Source of the DNA: Lachnospiraceae bacterium
Lineage (GTDB): Bacteria; Bacillota; Clostridia; Lachnospirales; Lachnospiraceae
DNA: 64,000 bases
Direction of reading: 5' to 3'
Assembly (NCBI GenBank): GCA_017623675.1
Contig: JAGAOO010000017.1
Coordinates: forward strand, 45,136 to 109,135
Position 1 is the stretch's first letter; the number at the start of each line of letters is the position of its first letter. The translations under genes were made by a program, and so were the position numbers. The notes below the pieces were generated by a model, which worked only from the letters and a program-made list of their open reading frames with translations, was not told the DNA's origin and did no database searches. This document shows positions 1-9,249 of this stretch, one piece after another.

Positions 1-1072
1 GACTGCCACCTTCATATGCATTAACGGAAACCAAACCATTTTTAGCAATAATCAATTCGCTTACCAGATTCATCAAGTCATCCAATTTCTCAATATCAAC
101 ACGAACAGACCGATTGACAACCGGTTTTTTCTTTGCATCAGCAGTCGGTTTCTTCTTTTCGGAAGCAGTTTCATTTGTACTCTCAGTTTTCGCTTCTTCA
201 ACAGCAGGTTTCTTTTCTTCTTCTATCGTCGCCACAGTCTCTACCGGAACAACAGACTGTGCCTGTTCCGGTGTAAACGGTTCCAGAACAACTTCCTGAA
301 TTTCAGAGACATTTGCAATCACCTTCTGCACCTGCTCTGCTGTCTTTTCAGAGATAATAAACATACTGAAATCGAAATCGAATTTTTCATCCTCAATATC
401 TTGAACGCTTGGCTCTGATTTTATTACTTCACCAACGGATTCAATACCTTTGAATACTAAAAATGCTCTGGCAGCTTTCAGAATACAGGTTTCCTGGATG
501 TATACAGTAACACCGAATACATTCATACCATTTGCAATTGCTTCTTTCATTGCATTAATTTCAAAATCAGCAATTGGAAGCTGTAAAAATTTTCTCTTGT
601 CTGTTCCATCTGAAACAGTAGTCGCAACTTCAGCAACCGGTGTTGCAATCGCCTCCAAAGTCGGGGTTGGTTCATCCGGCTGGACAGTACTGCCATCTAA
701 TACTGCATTCAGTAGATTAATGATTTCCTCATTATCTTCCGTTCCTTCATCTGCAGATTCCTCAATATTGGCAAGATAGCCTTCCAAAGCATCCAGACAT
801 TTAAACACAATATCAACAATATCCGGTGTTACAGACATCTTACCGTTCCGAATCTCAGAAAAAACATTTTCCAAATCATGAGTCAGGCGCTGCATACGCT
901 TAAATCCCATGGTTCCTGCCATACCCTTTAAGGAATGAGCAGCCCGGAAAATCTCATTTACTGTATCAATATTTTCCGGATCCTGTTCCATAATCAAAAC
1001 CTGATCATTCAAAGTTTGTAAGTGTTCTTTTGTTTCATCAATAAATATTTCCAAATATTGACTTAAATCCAT
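1..1072 (-). CDS. cheA: Chemotaxis histidine kinase CheA (3' end cut by window edge)
   Basis: CheA autophosphorylates on a histidine in response to chemoreceptors and passes phosphate to CheY and CheB. Only the N-terminal ~357 residues are inside the window. The start ATG (1070-1072) directly abuts the cheB stop codon. The Hpt domain comes first, with the phospho-acceptor in AAHSLKGMAG (His46). A CheY-binding-like segment and an Ala/Lys/Glu/Thr-rich linker follow, then the start of the dimerisation domain (VDIEKLDDLMNLVSELI). The kinase and CheW-like domains lie beyond the left edge. Last visible gene of the fla/che cluster; cheW, cheC, cheD and sigD would be expected next by analogy with Bacillus. 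Confidence 0.95.
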   Translation of the reverse strand, partial: MDLSQYLEIFIDETKEHLQTLNDQVLIMEQDPENIDTVNEIFRAAHSLKGMAGTMGFKRMQRLTHDLENVFSEIRNGKMSVTPDIVDIVFKCLDALEGYLANIEESADEGTEDNEEIINLLNAVLDGSTVQPDEPTPTLEAIATPVAEVATTVSDGTDKRKFLQLPIADFEINAMKEAIANGMNVFGVTVYIQETCILKAARAFLVFKGIESVGEVIKSEPSVQDIEDEKFDFDFSMFIISEKTAEQVQKVIANVSEIQEVVLEPFTPEQAQSVVPVETVATIEEEKKPAVEEAKTESTNETASEKKKPTADAKKKPVVNRSVRVDIEKLDDLMNLVSELIIAKNGLVSVNAYEGGS

Positions 1073-2116
1073 TTAACACACCCCCGTAATATTAATTATC
1101 GCTTTCGCTACTTTATCAAGCGAATCTATTTCATCAGACAACCCGGATTGTGCAATCATCTTTGGCATTCCATAGACCGTTGAACTTTCCCGATCCTGAC
1201 TGATAACATACACATTTTTTTCCTGGCTTAACATTCCAATACCTTTGGTTCCATCCGCACCCATGCCGGTCAAAACTACACAGATAATTTCGTAATAATC
1301 TGACTGTAATAGACTTTCATACATATAATTGGCATAAGGTCGCAATCCACTAACCGGGTCATCCTGCCCCAGTCTTACCACATGCTGCCCCCGCTCATAT
1401 TGGATTCGCATATGGCTGCCACCTTTGGCAATATACACCCTTCCATTCTCCAACACATCTCCTTCTGCCGCCTCTTTTACAGATATATTACTAATATCAT
1501 TCAGACGGTTCGCAAGAGAAGCTGTAAATCCTTCCGGCATATGTTGCACAACTAAAACAGGTGCATCCAGATTCGATGGCAGGTAGGGAATCACCTCCTG
1601 CAAAGCTCTAGGTCCGCCAGTAGAACAAGCAATTGCCACCAGCTTTCCTCTTCCAATCTGACTCCGTTCCCGTTTCTTCTGCGTTCGCTCTTTTACAATT
1701 ACAGTACTTTCATCATCCGTCCGTTCTAAAATAGCGAAGACATTCATGACTTTCTCACGAAAACGTCCCATATTTACCAGAATGTTCTCCGGTTTTTTCA
1801 AGAAATCCACAGCACCCAAAGACAATGCTTCAATGGTTTCTGCACTGGAACGTTCTGCGCTGGAACTAAATATAATCGTGGGAATTTCAATTCGTTCCTG
1901 CTTCATTATTTTTAGTAATTCTACCCCACCCATTTTAGGCATGTTGATATCCACAAATATGAGATGTAGCTGTGGAGATTGCCGCAGAATTTCTAATGCT
2001 TCCAATCCATTGTTTGCTGTATAAGCCACCTGGTATTGTTCAGTTTTATCTATTATATCAGACATCACCCTTCTCATGAGTGCAGAGTCATCTATAATCA
2101 TAATATTTTTTTTCAT
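1073..2116 (-). CDS. cheB: Chemotaxis response regulator / protein-glutamate methylesterase CheB
   Basis: CheB removes methyl groups from (and deamidates) receptor glutamates during adaptation. The 347-residue protein has an N-terminal receiver domain with phospho-acceptor Asp56 in LIFVDINMP. The C-terminal esterase domain carries the catalytic triad Ser165 (ACSTGGP), His192 (VVQHMPEGF) and Asp288 (TGMGADG). Its ATG overlaps the stop of the upstream PilZ gene by one base (TAATG), suggesting translational coupling, and its stop is immediately followed by the cheA start. Length and motifs are typical. Confidence 0.97.
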   Translation of the reverse strand: MKKNIMIIDDSALMRRVMSDIIDKTEQYQVAYTANNGLEALEILRQSPQLHLIFVDINMPKMGGVELLKIMKQERIEIPTIIFSSSAERSSAETIEALSLGAVDFLKKPENILVNMGRFREKVMNVFAILERTDDESTVIVKERTQKKRERSQIGRGKLVAIACSTGGPRALQEVIPYLPSNLDAPVLVVQHMPEGFTASLANRLNDISNISVKEAAEGDVLENGRVYIAKGGSHMRIQYERGQHVVRLGQDDPVSGLRPYANYMYESLLQSDYYEIICVVLTGMGADGTKGIGMLSQEKNVYVISQDRESSTVYGMPKMIAQSGLSDEIDSLDKVAKAIINITGVC

Positions 2117-2832
2117 TAGTTTAAGCCTTTTTCCTTTGAAATTTTTTTCCGTTCCTCATCGAAGATGTAACGGATAATCCGCTCCCTATCCTGTTCTTCA
2201 ATACCATCAAATTCAATACGTTGATCGTATAAATTTACCTTTGCCTGCTTTGGTACAGAACTAATCAGTTTACCATTTTCAGTAAGAAACTGTTGTTCTC
2301 CATTATTATCCAGTGGGAATCTTACCTGAATGATTTCCGAAACATTTTCGTGAAATTCAGAAATCATCCGCATTCCGCCACCGCTAATATCTAAGATTAC
2401 ACACTTCTTCCATTCTACCTGTTCTTCACCTTCCAAATTGATTATTAAATCTTCTTCTGAAGAAACCATACGGTAATTAGCTGGCAATTGACAGTCATGG
2501 CGGAAATATTCCCTTCTTTGCACTTTTTTCAATGGCTTTAACAGTTCCATATCCGCCATGAAAATATTTCCTTCTTTTAATCGGTTAATCACTGTAAACT
2601 TACTTCCATAGATGCCTTTTGCTGAAAAGATGCACATTTCATACTGGTCACCTACTGATAGCGGTACAATTCTTCTCTCATAAAAGGGCATAGTAATACG
2701 AAGAAGTCTGTCATCCAAAATATCCATAACCTTGCAACTGAGAATCCTGCGTTTTTCTGCATCCTGAACGACTTCTCCATTTACAAGAAGCTCCATATCT
2801 ACTTTATCTCCGATTGAAATTAATTCCTGCAT
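2116..2832 (-). CDS. Flagellar brake / PilZ domain protein (YcgR/YpfA type)
   Basis: A 238-residue protein with an N-terminal YcgR-N-like beta domain and a C-terminal PilZ domain. The PilZ c-di-GMP motif is visible as RREYFRHDCQLPA, followed by DISGGGMRM, matching RxxxR and (D/N)xSxxG. In Bacillus and enterics such proteins bind c-di-GMP and slow the flagellar motor; that function is inferred here from domain and location. I chose the internal ATG at 2832 because AGGAG sits six bases upstream; an ATG at 2838 is too close to it. Placed between flhG and cheB, as ylxH-flanking genes are in other Firmicutes. Confidence 0.88.
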   Translation of the reverse strand: MQELISIGDKVDMELLVNGEVVQDAEKRRILSCKVMDILDDRLLRITMPFYERRIVPLSVGDQYEMCIFSAKGIYGSKFTVINRLKEGNIFMADMELLKPLKKVQRREYFRHDCQLPANYRMVSSEEDLIINLEGEEQVEWKKCVILDISGGGMRMISEFHENVSEIIQVRFPLDNNGEQQFLTENGKLISSVPKQAKVNLYDQRIEFDGIEEQDRERIIRYIFDEERKKISKEKGLN

Positions 2833-2841
2833 ATACATCTC

Positions 2842-3729
2842 CTATTTATTTCTCTTTTGATGGCGGATAAAATCCAAAAAGAATTTTGCAATTCCTTCTC
2901 TCGGTTCTTCTTTCACTTCATCCAGTTCTAACATTTTATTACTGATTTCCTGATAACATCTGGTTGATACAGAATTCGGGAATGCAAGAGAAACCGGTTT
3001 TTGCTCTATCACAGCTTTGGAAGCATTACTGTCCTGCATGATAGCCCCTAAGTATTCCATCTGTATATTCAGGAATTTGGTTGAAACCATATTTAGTTTT
3101 TCATATATTTCTTTTCCTTCTTCTTTACTTCTAACACGATTCGATACAATCTGAATTTTCTTATCGACTGCAGTAAAATCCTTGTTTCGGTTCACTGTTT
3201 TTAACAATGAATATGCGTCTGTAATAGAAGTAGGCTCCGGTGTTGCCACAATCACTACTTCAGGACTGCTTAAAACGAATTCCAATACTGTGTCTGAAAT
3301 TCCTGCACCTGTATCAATAATAATAACATCAGCCAGAGTATCCAATCGTACCAGCTTAGAAATCATCACCCTTATCTGCTCTTTATCCAGATTTACCATG
3401 TCCTGCACGCCGGAACCTCCGGAAATGAATCCAATATCCAAAGGCCCCTTTGTAATAATATCATCAATATTCTTATCATTGTAAATCAAGTCAGCCATAT
3501 TATACTCAGGACGAATTCCCAGCATAATTTCTACATTTGACAGTCCAAAATCCGCATCAATAATGACCACCCGTTTTCCTTTCTTGCTGAACTGAATCGC
3601 AAGATTAACAGAAAAACTGGTTTTTCCAACTCCACCTTTTCCACTGGTTACAGCAATCACTCTGGTGGAACCACTATATTGAATCTGCTGGCTGACCCGT
3701 TGTCTTAACTGTTCTGCCTGATCCATCAT
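2842..3729 (-). CDS. flhG: Flagellum site-determining ATPase FlhG (YlxH, MinD-like)
   Basis: MinD/ParA-family ATPase that controls flagellar number and placement together with the GTPase FlhF. The 295-residue protein has the deviant Walker A motif SGKGGVGKTS (residues 29-38), the switch VVIIDADFGLSNVE and the DVIIIDTGAGI segment. A basic C-terminus (IRHQKRNK) could act in membrane or ribosome/partner association. The start overlaps the flhF stop by four bases and is preceded by AGGAGG. Order flhF-flhG is conserved with Bacillus. Confidence 0.95.
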   Translation of the reverse strand: MMDQAEQLRQRVSQQIQYSGSTRVIAVTSGKGGVGKTSFSVNLAIQFSKKGKRVVIIDADFGLSNVEIMLGIRPEYNMADLIYNDKNIDDIITKGPLDIGFISGGSGVQDMVNLDKEQIRVMISKLVRLDTLADVIIIDTGAGISDTVLEFVLSSPEVVIVATPEPTSITDAYSLLKTVNRNKDFTAVDKKIQIVSNRVRSKEEGKEIYEKLNMVSTKFLNIQMEYLGAIMQDSNASKAVIEQKPVSLAFPNSVSTRCYQEISNKMLELDEVKEEPREGIAKFFLDFIRHQKRNK

Positions 3730-4922
3730 TCGCTTCCTCCTAACAATTGCTTTGCAATAAATTGTGCATCTGTAACACTGATATCATCCGGTACATTCTG
3801 ACCAAATGTAGTATAGGATAATGGCTCCTTCGTCAGCATACGAATATTTAAAATATTACCCAATGCACCTGTTTCATCTATTTTAGTAAATAATAATCGA
3901 TAATTCGTAATATCAGAATACGTCTGTGTTATTTTCACAAGATCCCGATACTTTGTAGTAGCGCTCACAACAAGATAAATCTCCTGATTAAAATCACGAA
4001 CTGCCTCTAACAGATTCTTTACATCTCCCTGTTGTTCTGTATTTTTATGAGAACGTCCGGCAGTATCTACAAAAATCAAATCATAATCCTTATATTTCTC
4101 AATTGACTTTTTGATTTCTTCTGCATTATACACTACATCAATAGGTACAGATAAAATGTTCGCATACGTGCGTATCTGCTCCACTGCCGCAACCCGGTAT
4201 GTATCTGCTGTAATAATTGCCAGTTTACATTTCTTCTCTAATTTATATTTGGATGCCAGTTTAGCAATGGTAGTTGTTTTTCCGACACCGGTCGGACCAA
4301 TAAAGAATACCAGTTTGGGCTTATCTTCACTTAATTCAATCGTCTTCATCTGTCCCAGTTTCAAAACTATTTTCTGATAAACACTGGCAAGCAAGTCATC
4401 TAACTGAAGTCTGGAACCGCTGTCGTCAATTTCACTCATAATTTCTTTGGCATTTTCTTCTGTTACTTCGTTATTCAACAATTGATCAAATATTAATTTA
4501 ACCATTTTGGAATTTTGATCCAGATTCTGTTCTTCCTCTTCCTGTGAATCCTTCATCTGACGTTCCAGTAATTGAGCCAAATTATCCAATCGTTCCTCAA
4601 TGGCTGAAGTCCGAACTTCCTTATCCGAATGATTCTGCTCCGGTTGATTTTGTTCTGAGTTATCTATCATGGATATTGCTGTCTGTTCTTTCCCTTTTTC
4701 AAAATCAGACTTAGCCGTTTTTTGTGTTCTGTACTCCTTTTTTGTTTCCGAAGGTTCGTCCACTGCGGCTGTAATTTCTACATAATTCTTCTTAAATAAA
4801 CGTTGCAGTCCTTTCGGTTTAACCGTCTTTACGTTCATAATAACTGCATCTTTTCCCAGTTCTTCTTTTGCCTTCATAATCGCTTCCATTTCGGTTGCGG
4901 CTTGATATTTTTTAATTATCAT
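3726..4922 (-). CDS. flhF: Flagellar biosynthesis SRP-type GTPase FlhF
   Basis: FlhF is the third SRP GTPase besides Ffh and FtsY and sets the position of new flagella. In this 398-residue protein, a basic N-terminal region is followed by a charged, Gln/Glu-rich linker (about 55-140) and a C-terminal NG domain. The G1 loop GPTGVGKTT lies at residues 209-217, with DTAGRSHKN and the TKIDETG motif downstream. The gene begins inside the last codons of flhA (11-base overlap), so translation is probably coupled. Confidence 0.96.
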   Translation of the reverse strand: MIIKKYQAATEMEAIMKAKEELGKDAVIMNVKTVKPKGLQRLFKKNYVEITAAVDEPSETKKEYRTQKTAKSDFEKGKEQTAISMIDNSEQNQPEQNHSDKEVRTSAIEERLDNLAQLLERQMKDSQEEEEQNLDQNSKMVKLIFDQLLNNEVTEENAKEIMSEIDDSGSRLQLDDLLASVYQKIVLKLGQMKTIELSEDKPKLVFFIGPTGVGKTTTIAKLASKYKLEKKCKLAIITADTYRVAAVEQIRTYANILSVPIDVVYNAEEIKKSIEKYKDYDLIFVDTAGRSHKNTEQQGDVKNLLEAVRDFNQEIYLVVSATTKYRDLVKITQTYSDITNYRLLFTKIDETGALGNILNIRMLTKEPLSYTTFGQNVPDDISVTDAQFIAKQLLGGSE

Positions 4923-6978
4923 CGATTGTCACCATCCCTACTGACTGTAATTCCACATCAGACTCTATCTCATTATAAGAAATTACAATCAGATTCTTAA
5001 AGTAATCATTGGTTAATTTCTTATAATACATACGCACAATTGGCGAAGTAATAACAATTGCTGTTTGCCCGGCATCCTCTAATTTTTTGATTTCCTTTTC
5101 CGTTGCTGCCAGTATCTTCCGGGTCTTATCCGGGTCTAACGTCAGATAAGCTCCCTGCTCCGTCTGTTTTACCGATGCCATAATCTCCTGTTCAATCTTT
5201 GGGTCCAGCGTTACAACGGAAGTTGTTTCTCCACCCCCAAAGAATTTGCTGGAAATCGCACGTTTCAAGCCTTGACGCACATATTCTGTTAACACATCCG
5301 TATCTCTGGTATTTGCAGCATGGTCAGCCAGGATTTCAAAAATTGTTACCAAGTCACGGATAGAAATTCCTTCCCGTAATAGGTTCTGCAATACTTTTTG
5401 AATTTCACCAACATTCAAAAGCTTTGGTATTAATTCATCTACCAGAGTGGTGTTGCTGTCTTTAATATTATTAATTAAATTCTGTACATCCTGACGAGTC
5501 AGCAATTCATCCAAGTGTGTTCGTATCACTTCTGTCAAATGGGTTGCTATGATAGAAGGCGGATCAACAACTGTATAACCGTAAGACTCTGCCCGCTCCC
5601 GCTGAGCTTCCGTAATCCAGACAGCCGGTAAATGGAAGGATGGTTCAAAGGTTGGTATACCTGTAATCTCCTCCTCTACATATCCCGGATTCATCGCCAT
5701 ATAGTGGTCAAAGAGAATTTCTCCTTCACTCACCTGAATTCCTTTTATTTTAATGATATATTGATTTGGATTTAACTGGATGTTATCCCGAAGTCGAATT
5801 ATCGGAACGACAGCACCCAGTTCCAAAGCAATCTGCCTTCGAATCATAACCACTCGGTCTAATAAGTCACCGCCCTGATTCACATCTGCAAGAGGAATGA
5901 TACCATATCCAAATTCCAATTCAATCGGATCTACCTGAAGCAGGGTGTTAACATTTTCATGCCGCCGTACCTGATCGGCTTCCACTTCCTCTGCCTCTAC
6001 CTCTTCTTCAATTTCTTTAGTTTCATTCTTTGCACTTAAGACTCGTCCCAGCACAATTAATGCCAGTCCCAGCCCCATGTAAATCACAATTCCGCCGTCC
6101 TTCTTTAATGGTGTTACCAATACTAAAAAGATTAATGTAGCACCAACTATATACATAACTCTAGGCGACTGGAATAACTGTGAAAATACAATATCGCCCA
6201 GTTCCTCTTCCTTAGAAGCCTTTGTTACAATCACACCGGTTGCCAGTGAAATCATCAAAGAAGGAAGCTGGGATACCAAGCCATCACCGATGGTAAGAAT
6301 CGTGTATTTTGTCAACGCTTCTGTAAGAGGTAAGTCTTGAATTAACATACCGGTCAGAATACCACCTACAAAGTTGATAGCCGTAATAATTAAACCGGCG
6401 GTTGCATCTCCTTTTACATACTTTGTAGCACCATCCATAGATCCAAAGAAAGATGCTTCTTCCTGAATCTTTTGTCTTCTTATGATCGCCTCTTTATCCG
6501 AAATGGCTCCTGTGCTCAAATCTGCATCGATTGCCATCTGCTTACCAGGCATGGCATCCAATGTAAATCGTGCCGTTACCTCGGAAACACGTTCTGAACC
6601 TTTATTAATAACCATCATCTGCACAATGACTAATACAATAAAGATAATTGCACCGATAATCAGATTGCCACCACCCACGAACTGTCCAAAGGTGGTAACA
6701 ACATTTCCCGGATTACCTGTCATCAAAATCAAACGTGTAGATGAAATATTCAAGGAAATACGGAAAATCGTGGTAAGCAATAAAATAGTAGGAAAACTTG
6801 ACATAGCCAAGGCTTCCTTTGCAAATACACAATTGAATAAAATAATCATTGCAATTGCTATATTAAATGTAATGAGGACATCCAGTAAAAAGGAATTCAG
6901 CGGCACAATCATGAATATTACCGCAAGCAATAAGTATAGTCCTAAGAAAATACTAATGCTAAATTTCACATTTTTCAT
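4912..6978 (-). CDS. flhA: Flagellar type III export gate protein FlhA
   Basis: FlhA is the ion-conducting export gate and docking platform of the flagellar secretion apparatus. The 688-residue protein has about eight N-terminal membrane segments (residues 5-330) followed by a large cytoplasmic domain. The conserved FHIPEP-type stretch appears as MDAMPGKQMAIDADL near residue 145. Length is standard. A terminator-like hairpin with a six-T tail sits just upstream, between flhB and flhA. Confidence 0.97.
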   Translation of the reverse strand: MKNVKFSISIFLGLYLLLAVIFMIVPLNSFLLDVLITFNIAIAMIILFNCVFAKEALAMSSFPTILLLTTIFRISLNISSTRLILMTGNPGNVVTTFGQFVGGGNLIIGAIIFIVLVIVQMMVINKGSERVSEVTARFTLDAMPGKQMAIDADLSTGAISDKEAIIRRQKIQEEASFFGSMDGATKYVKGDATAGLIITAINFVGGILTGMLIQDLPLTEALTKYTILTIGDGLVSQLPSLMISLATGVIVTKASKEEELGDIVFSQLFQSPRVMYIVGATLIFLVLVTPLKKDGGIVIYMGLGLALIVLGRVLSAKNETKEIEEEVEAEEVEADQVRRHENVNTLLQVDPIELEFGYGIIPLADVNQGGDLLDRVVMIRRQIALELGAVVPIIRLRDNIQLNPNQYIIKIKGIQVSEGEILFDHYMAMNPGYVEEEITGIPTFEPSFHLPAVWITEAQRERAESYGYTVVDPPSIIATHLTEVIRTHLDELLTRQDVQNLINNIKDSNTTLVDELIPKLLNVGEIQKVLQNLLREGISIRDLVTIFEILADHAANTRDTDVLTEYVRQGLKRAISSKFFGGGETTSVVTLDPKIEQEIMASVKQTEQGAYLTLDPDKTRKILAATEKEIKKLEDAGQTAIVITSPIVRMYYKKLTNDYFKNLIVISYNEIESDVELQSVGMVTIDDN

Positions 6979-7002
6979 GGTCTTCCTCCTGTCTTTCTAT
7001 CT

Positions 7003-7056
7003 AAAAAATTCTGTCTATCCGGTAATCTGCATTCAAGTCTATCTTATAGGCAGAAT
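7003..7056 (-). terminator. Terminator-like hairpin between flhB and flhA
   Basis: An 11-bp stem with one mismatch (7046-7056 pairs with 7008-7018) and a 27-base loop starts at the flhB stop codon. On the minus strand it is followed by six T residues (7003-7008). The large loop weakens the prediction; it could act as a partial terminator/attenuator or as an RNA-processing site inside the flagellar operon. Confidence 0.4.
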
Positions 7057-8159
7057 CAACTTACTTTCTTCAAACTGTATACATATGCAAGAATGTCCGC
7101 TACTGCTTTGTATAATTCCGGTGGAATCTCCCGATCAATATCTACATTGTAATACAACATACGGGCTAACGGTTTATTTTCCACTATCTCAACACCATGT
7201 TCCCTTGCAACATCTTTAATCTTATTTGCAAGAAAATCCGTACCCTTTGCAGTAACCACCGGGGCTGTATGTTCATTGGAATCATATTTCAACGCAACCG
7301 CAAAATGTGTAGGATTGGTAATAACAACATCTGCTTCCGGTACACTTGCCATCATGCGACGCTGAGATGCCTGTCGCATTCTCTGTTTTTGCTGTCCTTT
7401 AATCTGAGGGTCTCCTTCTGTATTCTTAAACTCATCCTTGACTTCCTGCTTTGTCATCTTTAAATCTTGCTTATGCTTATATTTCTGAAACAAAAAATCT
7501 GCAAATCCTATGACAAGCATAATAAGACTGACTTTGATACCTAATTCCCAAACAATATCCATCAATAATGCTAATGACTGCTGGATAGAGATATCAAACA
7601 ATACATAAACTTCTCCGGCATGCTTCTTCAGCACTGTATATGCCACATATCCAATCAGAATTACTTCTGCAACTGCTTTTAGCAAATCAAATAAAGCTCT
7701 GCTTGAAAACAACCGCTTAAATCCACTGATAGGACTAATTTTATTCAATTTAGGCTGCATTGGTTTCCATGTGACCATCCACTTAAATTGAAGTTTATTT
7801 GCCAAAAAAGCCATAATAAAACCTGCCACTAAAAATGGTGCAGCAATAATGACAACATCCTTAGAAACTTCAAACAGAATCTCAACTACAGCTCTTACAT
7901 TGAATTCTTCCAGCAAAAGACCACTGGCATGCCCCCAATATTTTTGAAATAGCTGTACCAGCCGTGGACCCACAAAGTTCATTGCAAACCGTAGCGTTAT
8001 AAACAAAGCCAACAGGGTAATTCCATTGGCAAGTTCCTTACTCTTGGCTACGGAACCTTCTTTTCTGGATTCCTCTATCTTTTTGGGTGTTGCCTCTTCT
8101 GTTTTCTCGCCTCCCGGTCCTTCCTTTGCGAAGAACTGAAGATTATATTCCAAAATCAT
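7056..8159 (-). CDS. flhB: Flagellar export switch protein FlhB
   Basis: FlhB switches the export apparatus from rod/hook to filament substrates by autocleavage. The 367-residue protein has four membrane segments after a basic N-terminus (EEATPKKIEESRKEG). The cytoplasmic domain carries the self-cleavage motif NPTH at residues 282-285. It follows fliR closely, as in nearly all flagellar clusters, and has the typical length. Confidence 0.97.
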   Translation of the reverse strand: MILEYNLQFFAKEGPGGEKTEEATPKKIEESRKEGSVAKSKELANGITLLALFITLRFAMNFVGPRLVQLFQKYWGHASGLLLEEFNVRAVVEILFEVSKDVVIIAAPFLVAGFIMAFLANKLQFKWMVTWKPMQPKLNKISPISGFKRLFSSRALFDLLKAVAEVILIGYVAYTVLKKHAGEVYVLFDISIQQSLALLMDIVWELGIKVSLIMLVIGFADFLFQKYKHKQDLKMTKQEVKDEFKNTEGDPQIKGQQKQRMRQASQRRMMASVPEADVVITNPTHFAVALKYDSNEHTAPVVTAKGTDFLANKIKDVAREHGVEIVENKPLARMLYYNVDIDREIPPELYKAVADILAYVYSLKKVS

Positions 8160-8173
8160 AGAATCATCCTTTA

Positions 8174-8953
8174 TCAGTACATGGTTTTCAATACATTCAA
8201 CACAATATCCTCTGTTAACCGGTATACATTCTCTGTAATATTCGGAATATACATCACAGTCACCACCATAACCAGCAATCCTAATATCAATTTCAATTCA
8301 ATACCTACAGAGAACATATTCATCTGTGGTGCTGTCTTTGCCAATACACCTAATATAACATTACACAATGTAATGGAAATAAATATTGGCAGGGCAATTC
8401 GAAAAGCAATAATAAAATATTCCTGCATAAACGTAATGGCAATGGTGTAAAGAGAAGCGCCATCAAACACCGCTCCTCCAACAGGAATCACTTGAAAAGA
8501 ATCACAAATTGCCGAAATAATAAAGTAATGCATATTTGTGCAAAGCATGATAACCAGCACCATATAATTATAAAAATCTGCAGAAATTGTAGTAGATGCG
8601 TTGGTTGTGGGATCAAACGCCGTCACCATTGTAAGACCAATTTCCCGGTCAATAAACATACCACTTAAATTAATTACTGACATACATAGATTGGAGGCAA
8701 ATCCAACCGATAATCCTAACAGTAATTCTTTTACCAATAGAATTGTAAAACCAAAAATAGTTGTATATTCCAAAGGTGTATACTCAATTGCAGATACCAC
8801 TACAAGTGCAATACAGAGTCCAAAGCCCACCCGAATCCGTCTGGGCACACCCCTGGTTCCATAAATAGGAGCAACACTCACTACTCCGGCAATTCTGGCA
8901 AAAATAAGCAGATAAAATTCCAAATGATAGATGGAAAAGCTTGTAGAAAGCAT
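8174..8953 (-). CDS. fliR: Flagellar export gate protein FliR
   Basis: Integral membrane component of the FliPQR export channel. The 259-residue protein is almost entirely hydrophobic with about six membrane segments. I chose ATG at 8953, preceded by GTGAGGTGG; the longer frame would need a GTG at 8965 without a ribosome site of its own. The coding region starts immediately after the fliQ stop, in the universal fliP-fliQ-fliR order. Confidence 0.95.
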   Translation of the reverse strand: MLSTSFSIYHLEFYLLIFARIAGVVSVAPIYGTRGVPRRIRVGFGLCIALVVVSAIEYTPLEYTTIFGFTILLVKELLLGLSVGFASNLCMSVINLSGMFIDREIGLTMVTAFDPTTNASTTISADFYNYMVLVIMLCTNMHYFIISAICDSFQVIPVGGAVFDGASLYTIAITFMQEYFIIAFRIALPIFISITLCNVILGVLAKTAPQMNMFSVGIELKLILGLLVMVVTVMYIPNITENVYRLTEDIVLNVLKTMY

Positions 8954-8961
8954 ACGCCACC

Positions 8962-9234
8962 TCACATATTTACATAAGTTCCAAACATTCCAAACAAGGT
9001 CACAACAAAATCCACAATATTATTCAGAATCCAACCGCCGCAAATCATTAAGGTTAAAAAAATCCCCAGCATTTTGGGAACAAAAGTCAACGTTTGTTCC
9101 TGAATAGAAGTTACCGTCTGAAATATACTGACAAGCAAACCAACCACCAAAGAAACCAAAAGCATTGGTGCCGAACACTTTATAATCAGCCATAGAGCTT
9201 CTCTTGCAATATCAACTACAATATCTGTGGTCAT
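8962..9234 (-). CDS. fliQ: Flagellar export gate protein FliQ
   Basis: Small export-channel subunit of 90 residues with two membrane helices joined by a short polar loop (SIFQTVTSIQEQTLTFVPK), which matches the FliQ signature. A GGGAGG ribosome site precedes the ATG. Flanked by fliP and fliR. Confidence 0.96.
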   Translation of the reverse strand: MTTDIVVDIAREALWLIIKCSAPMLLVSLVVGLLVSIFQTVTSIQEQTLTFVPKMLGIFLTLMICGGWILNNIVDFVVTLFGMFGTYVNM

Positions 9235-9249
9235 TTAGTATGCCTCCCG

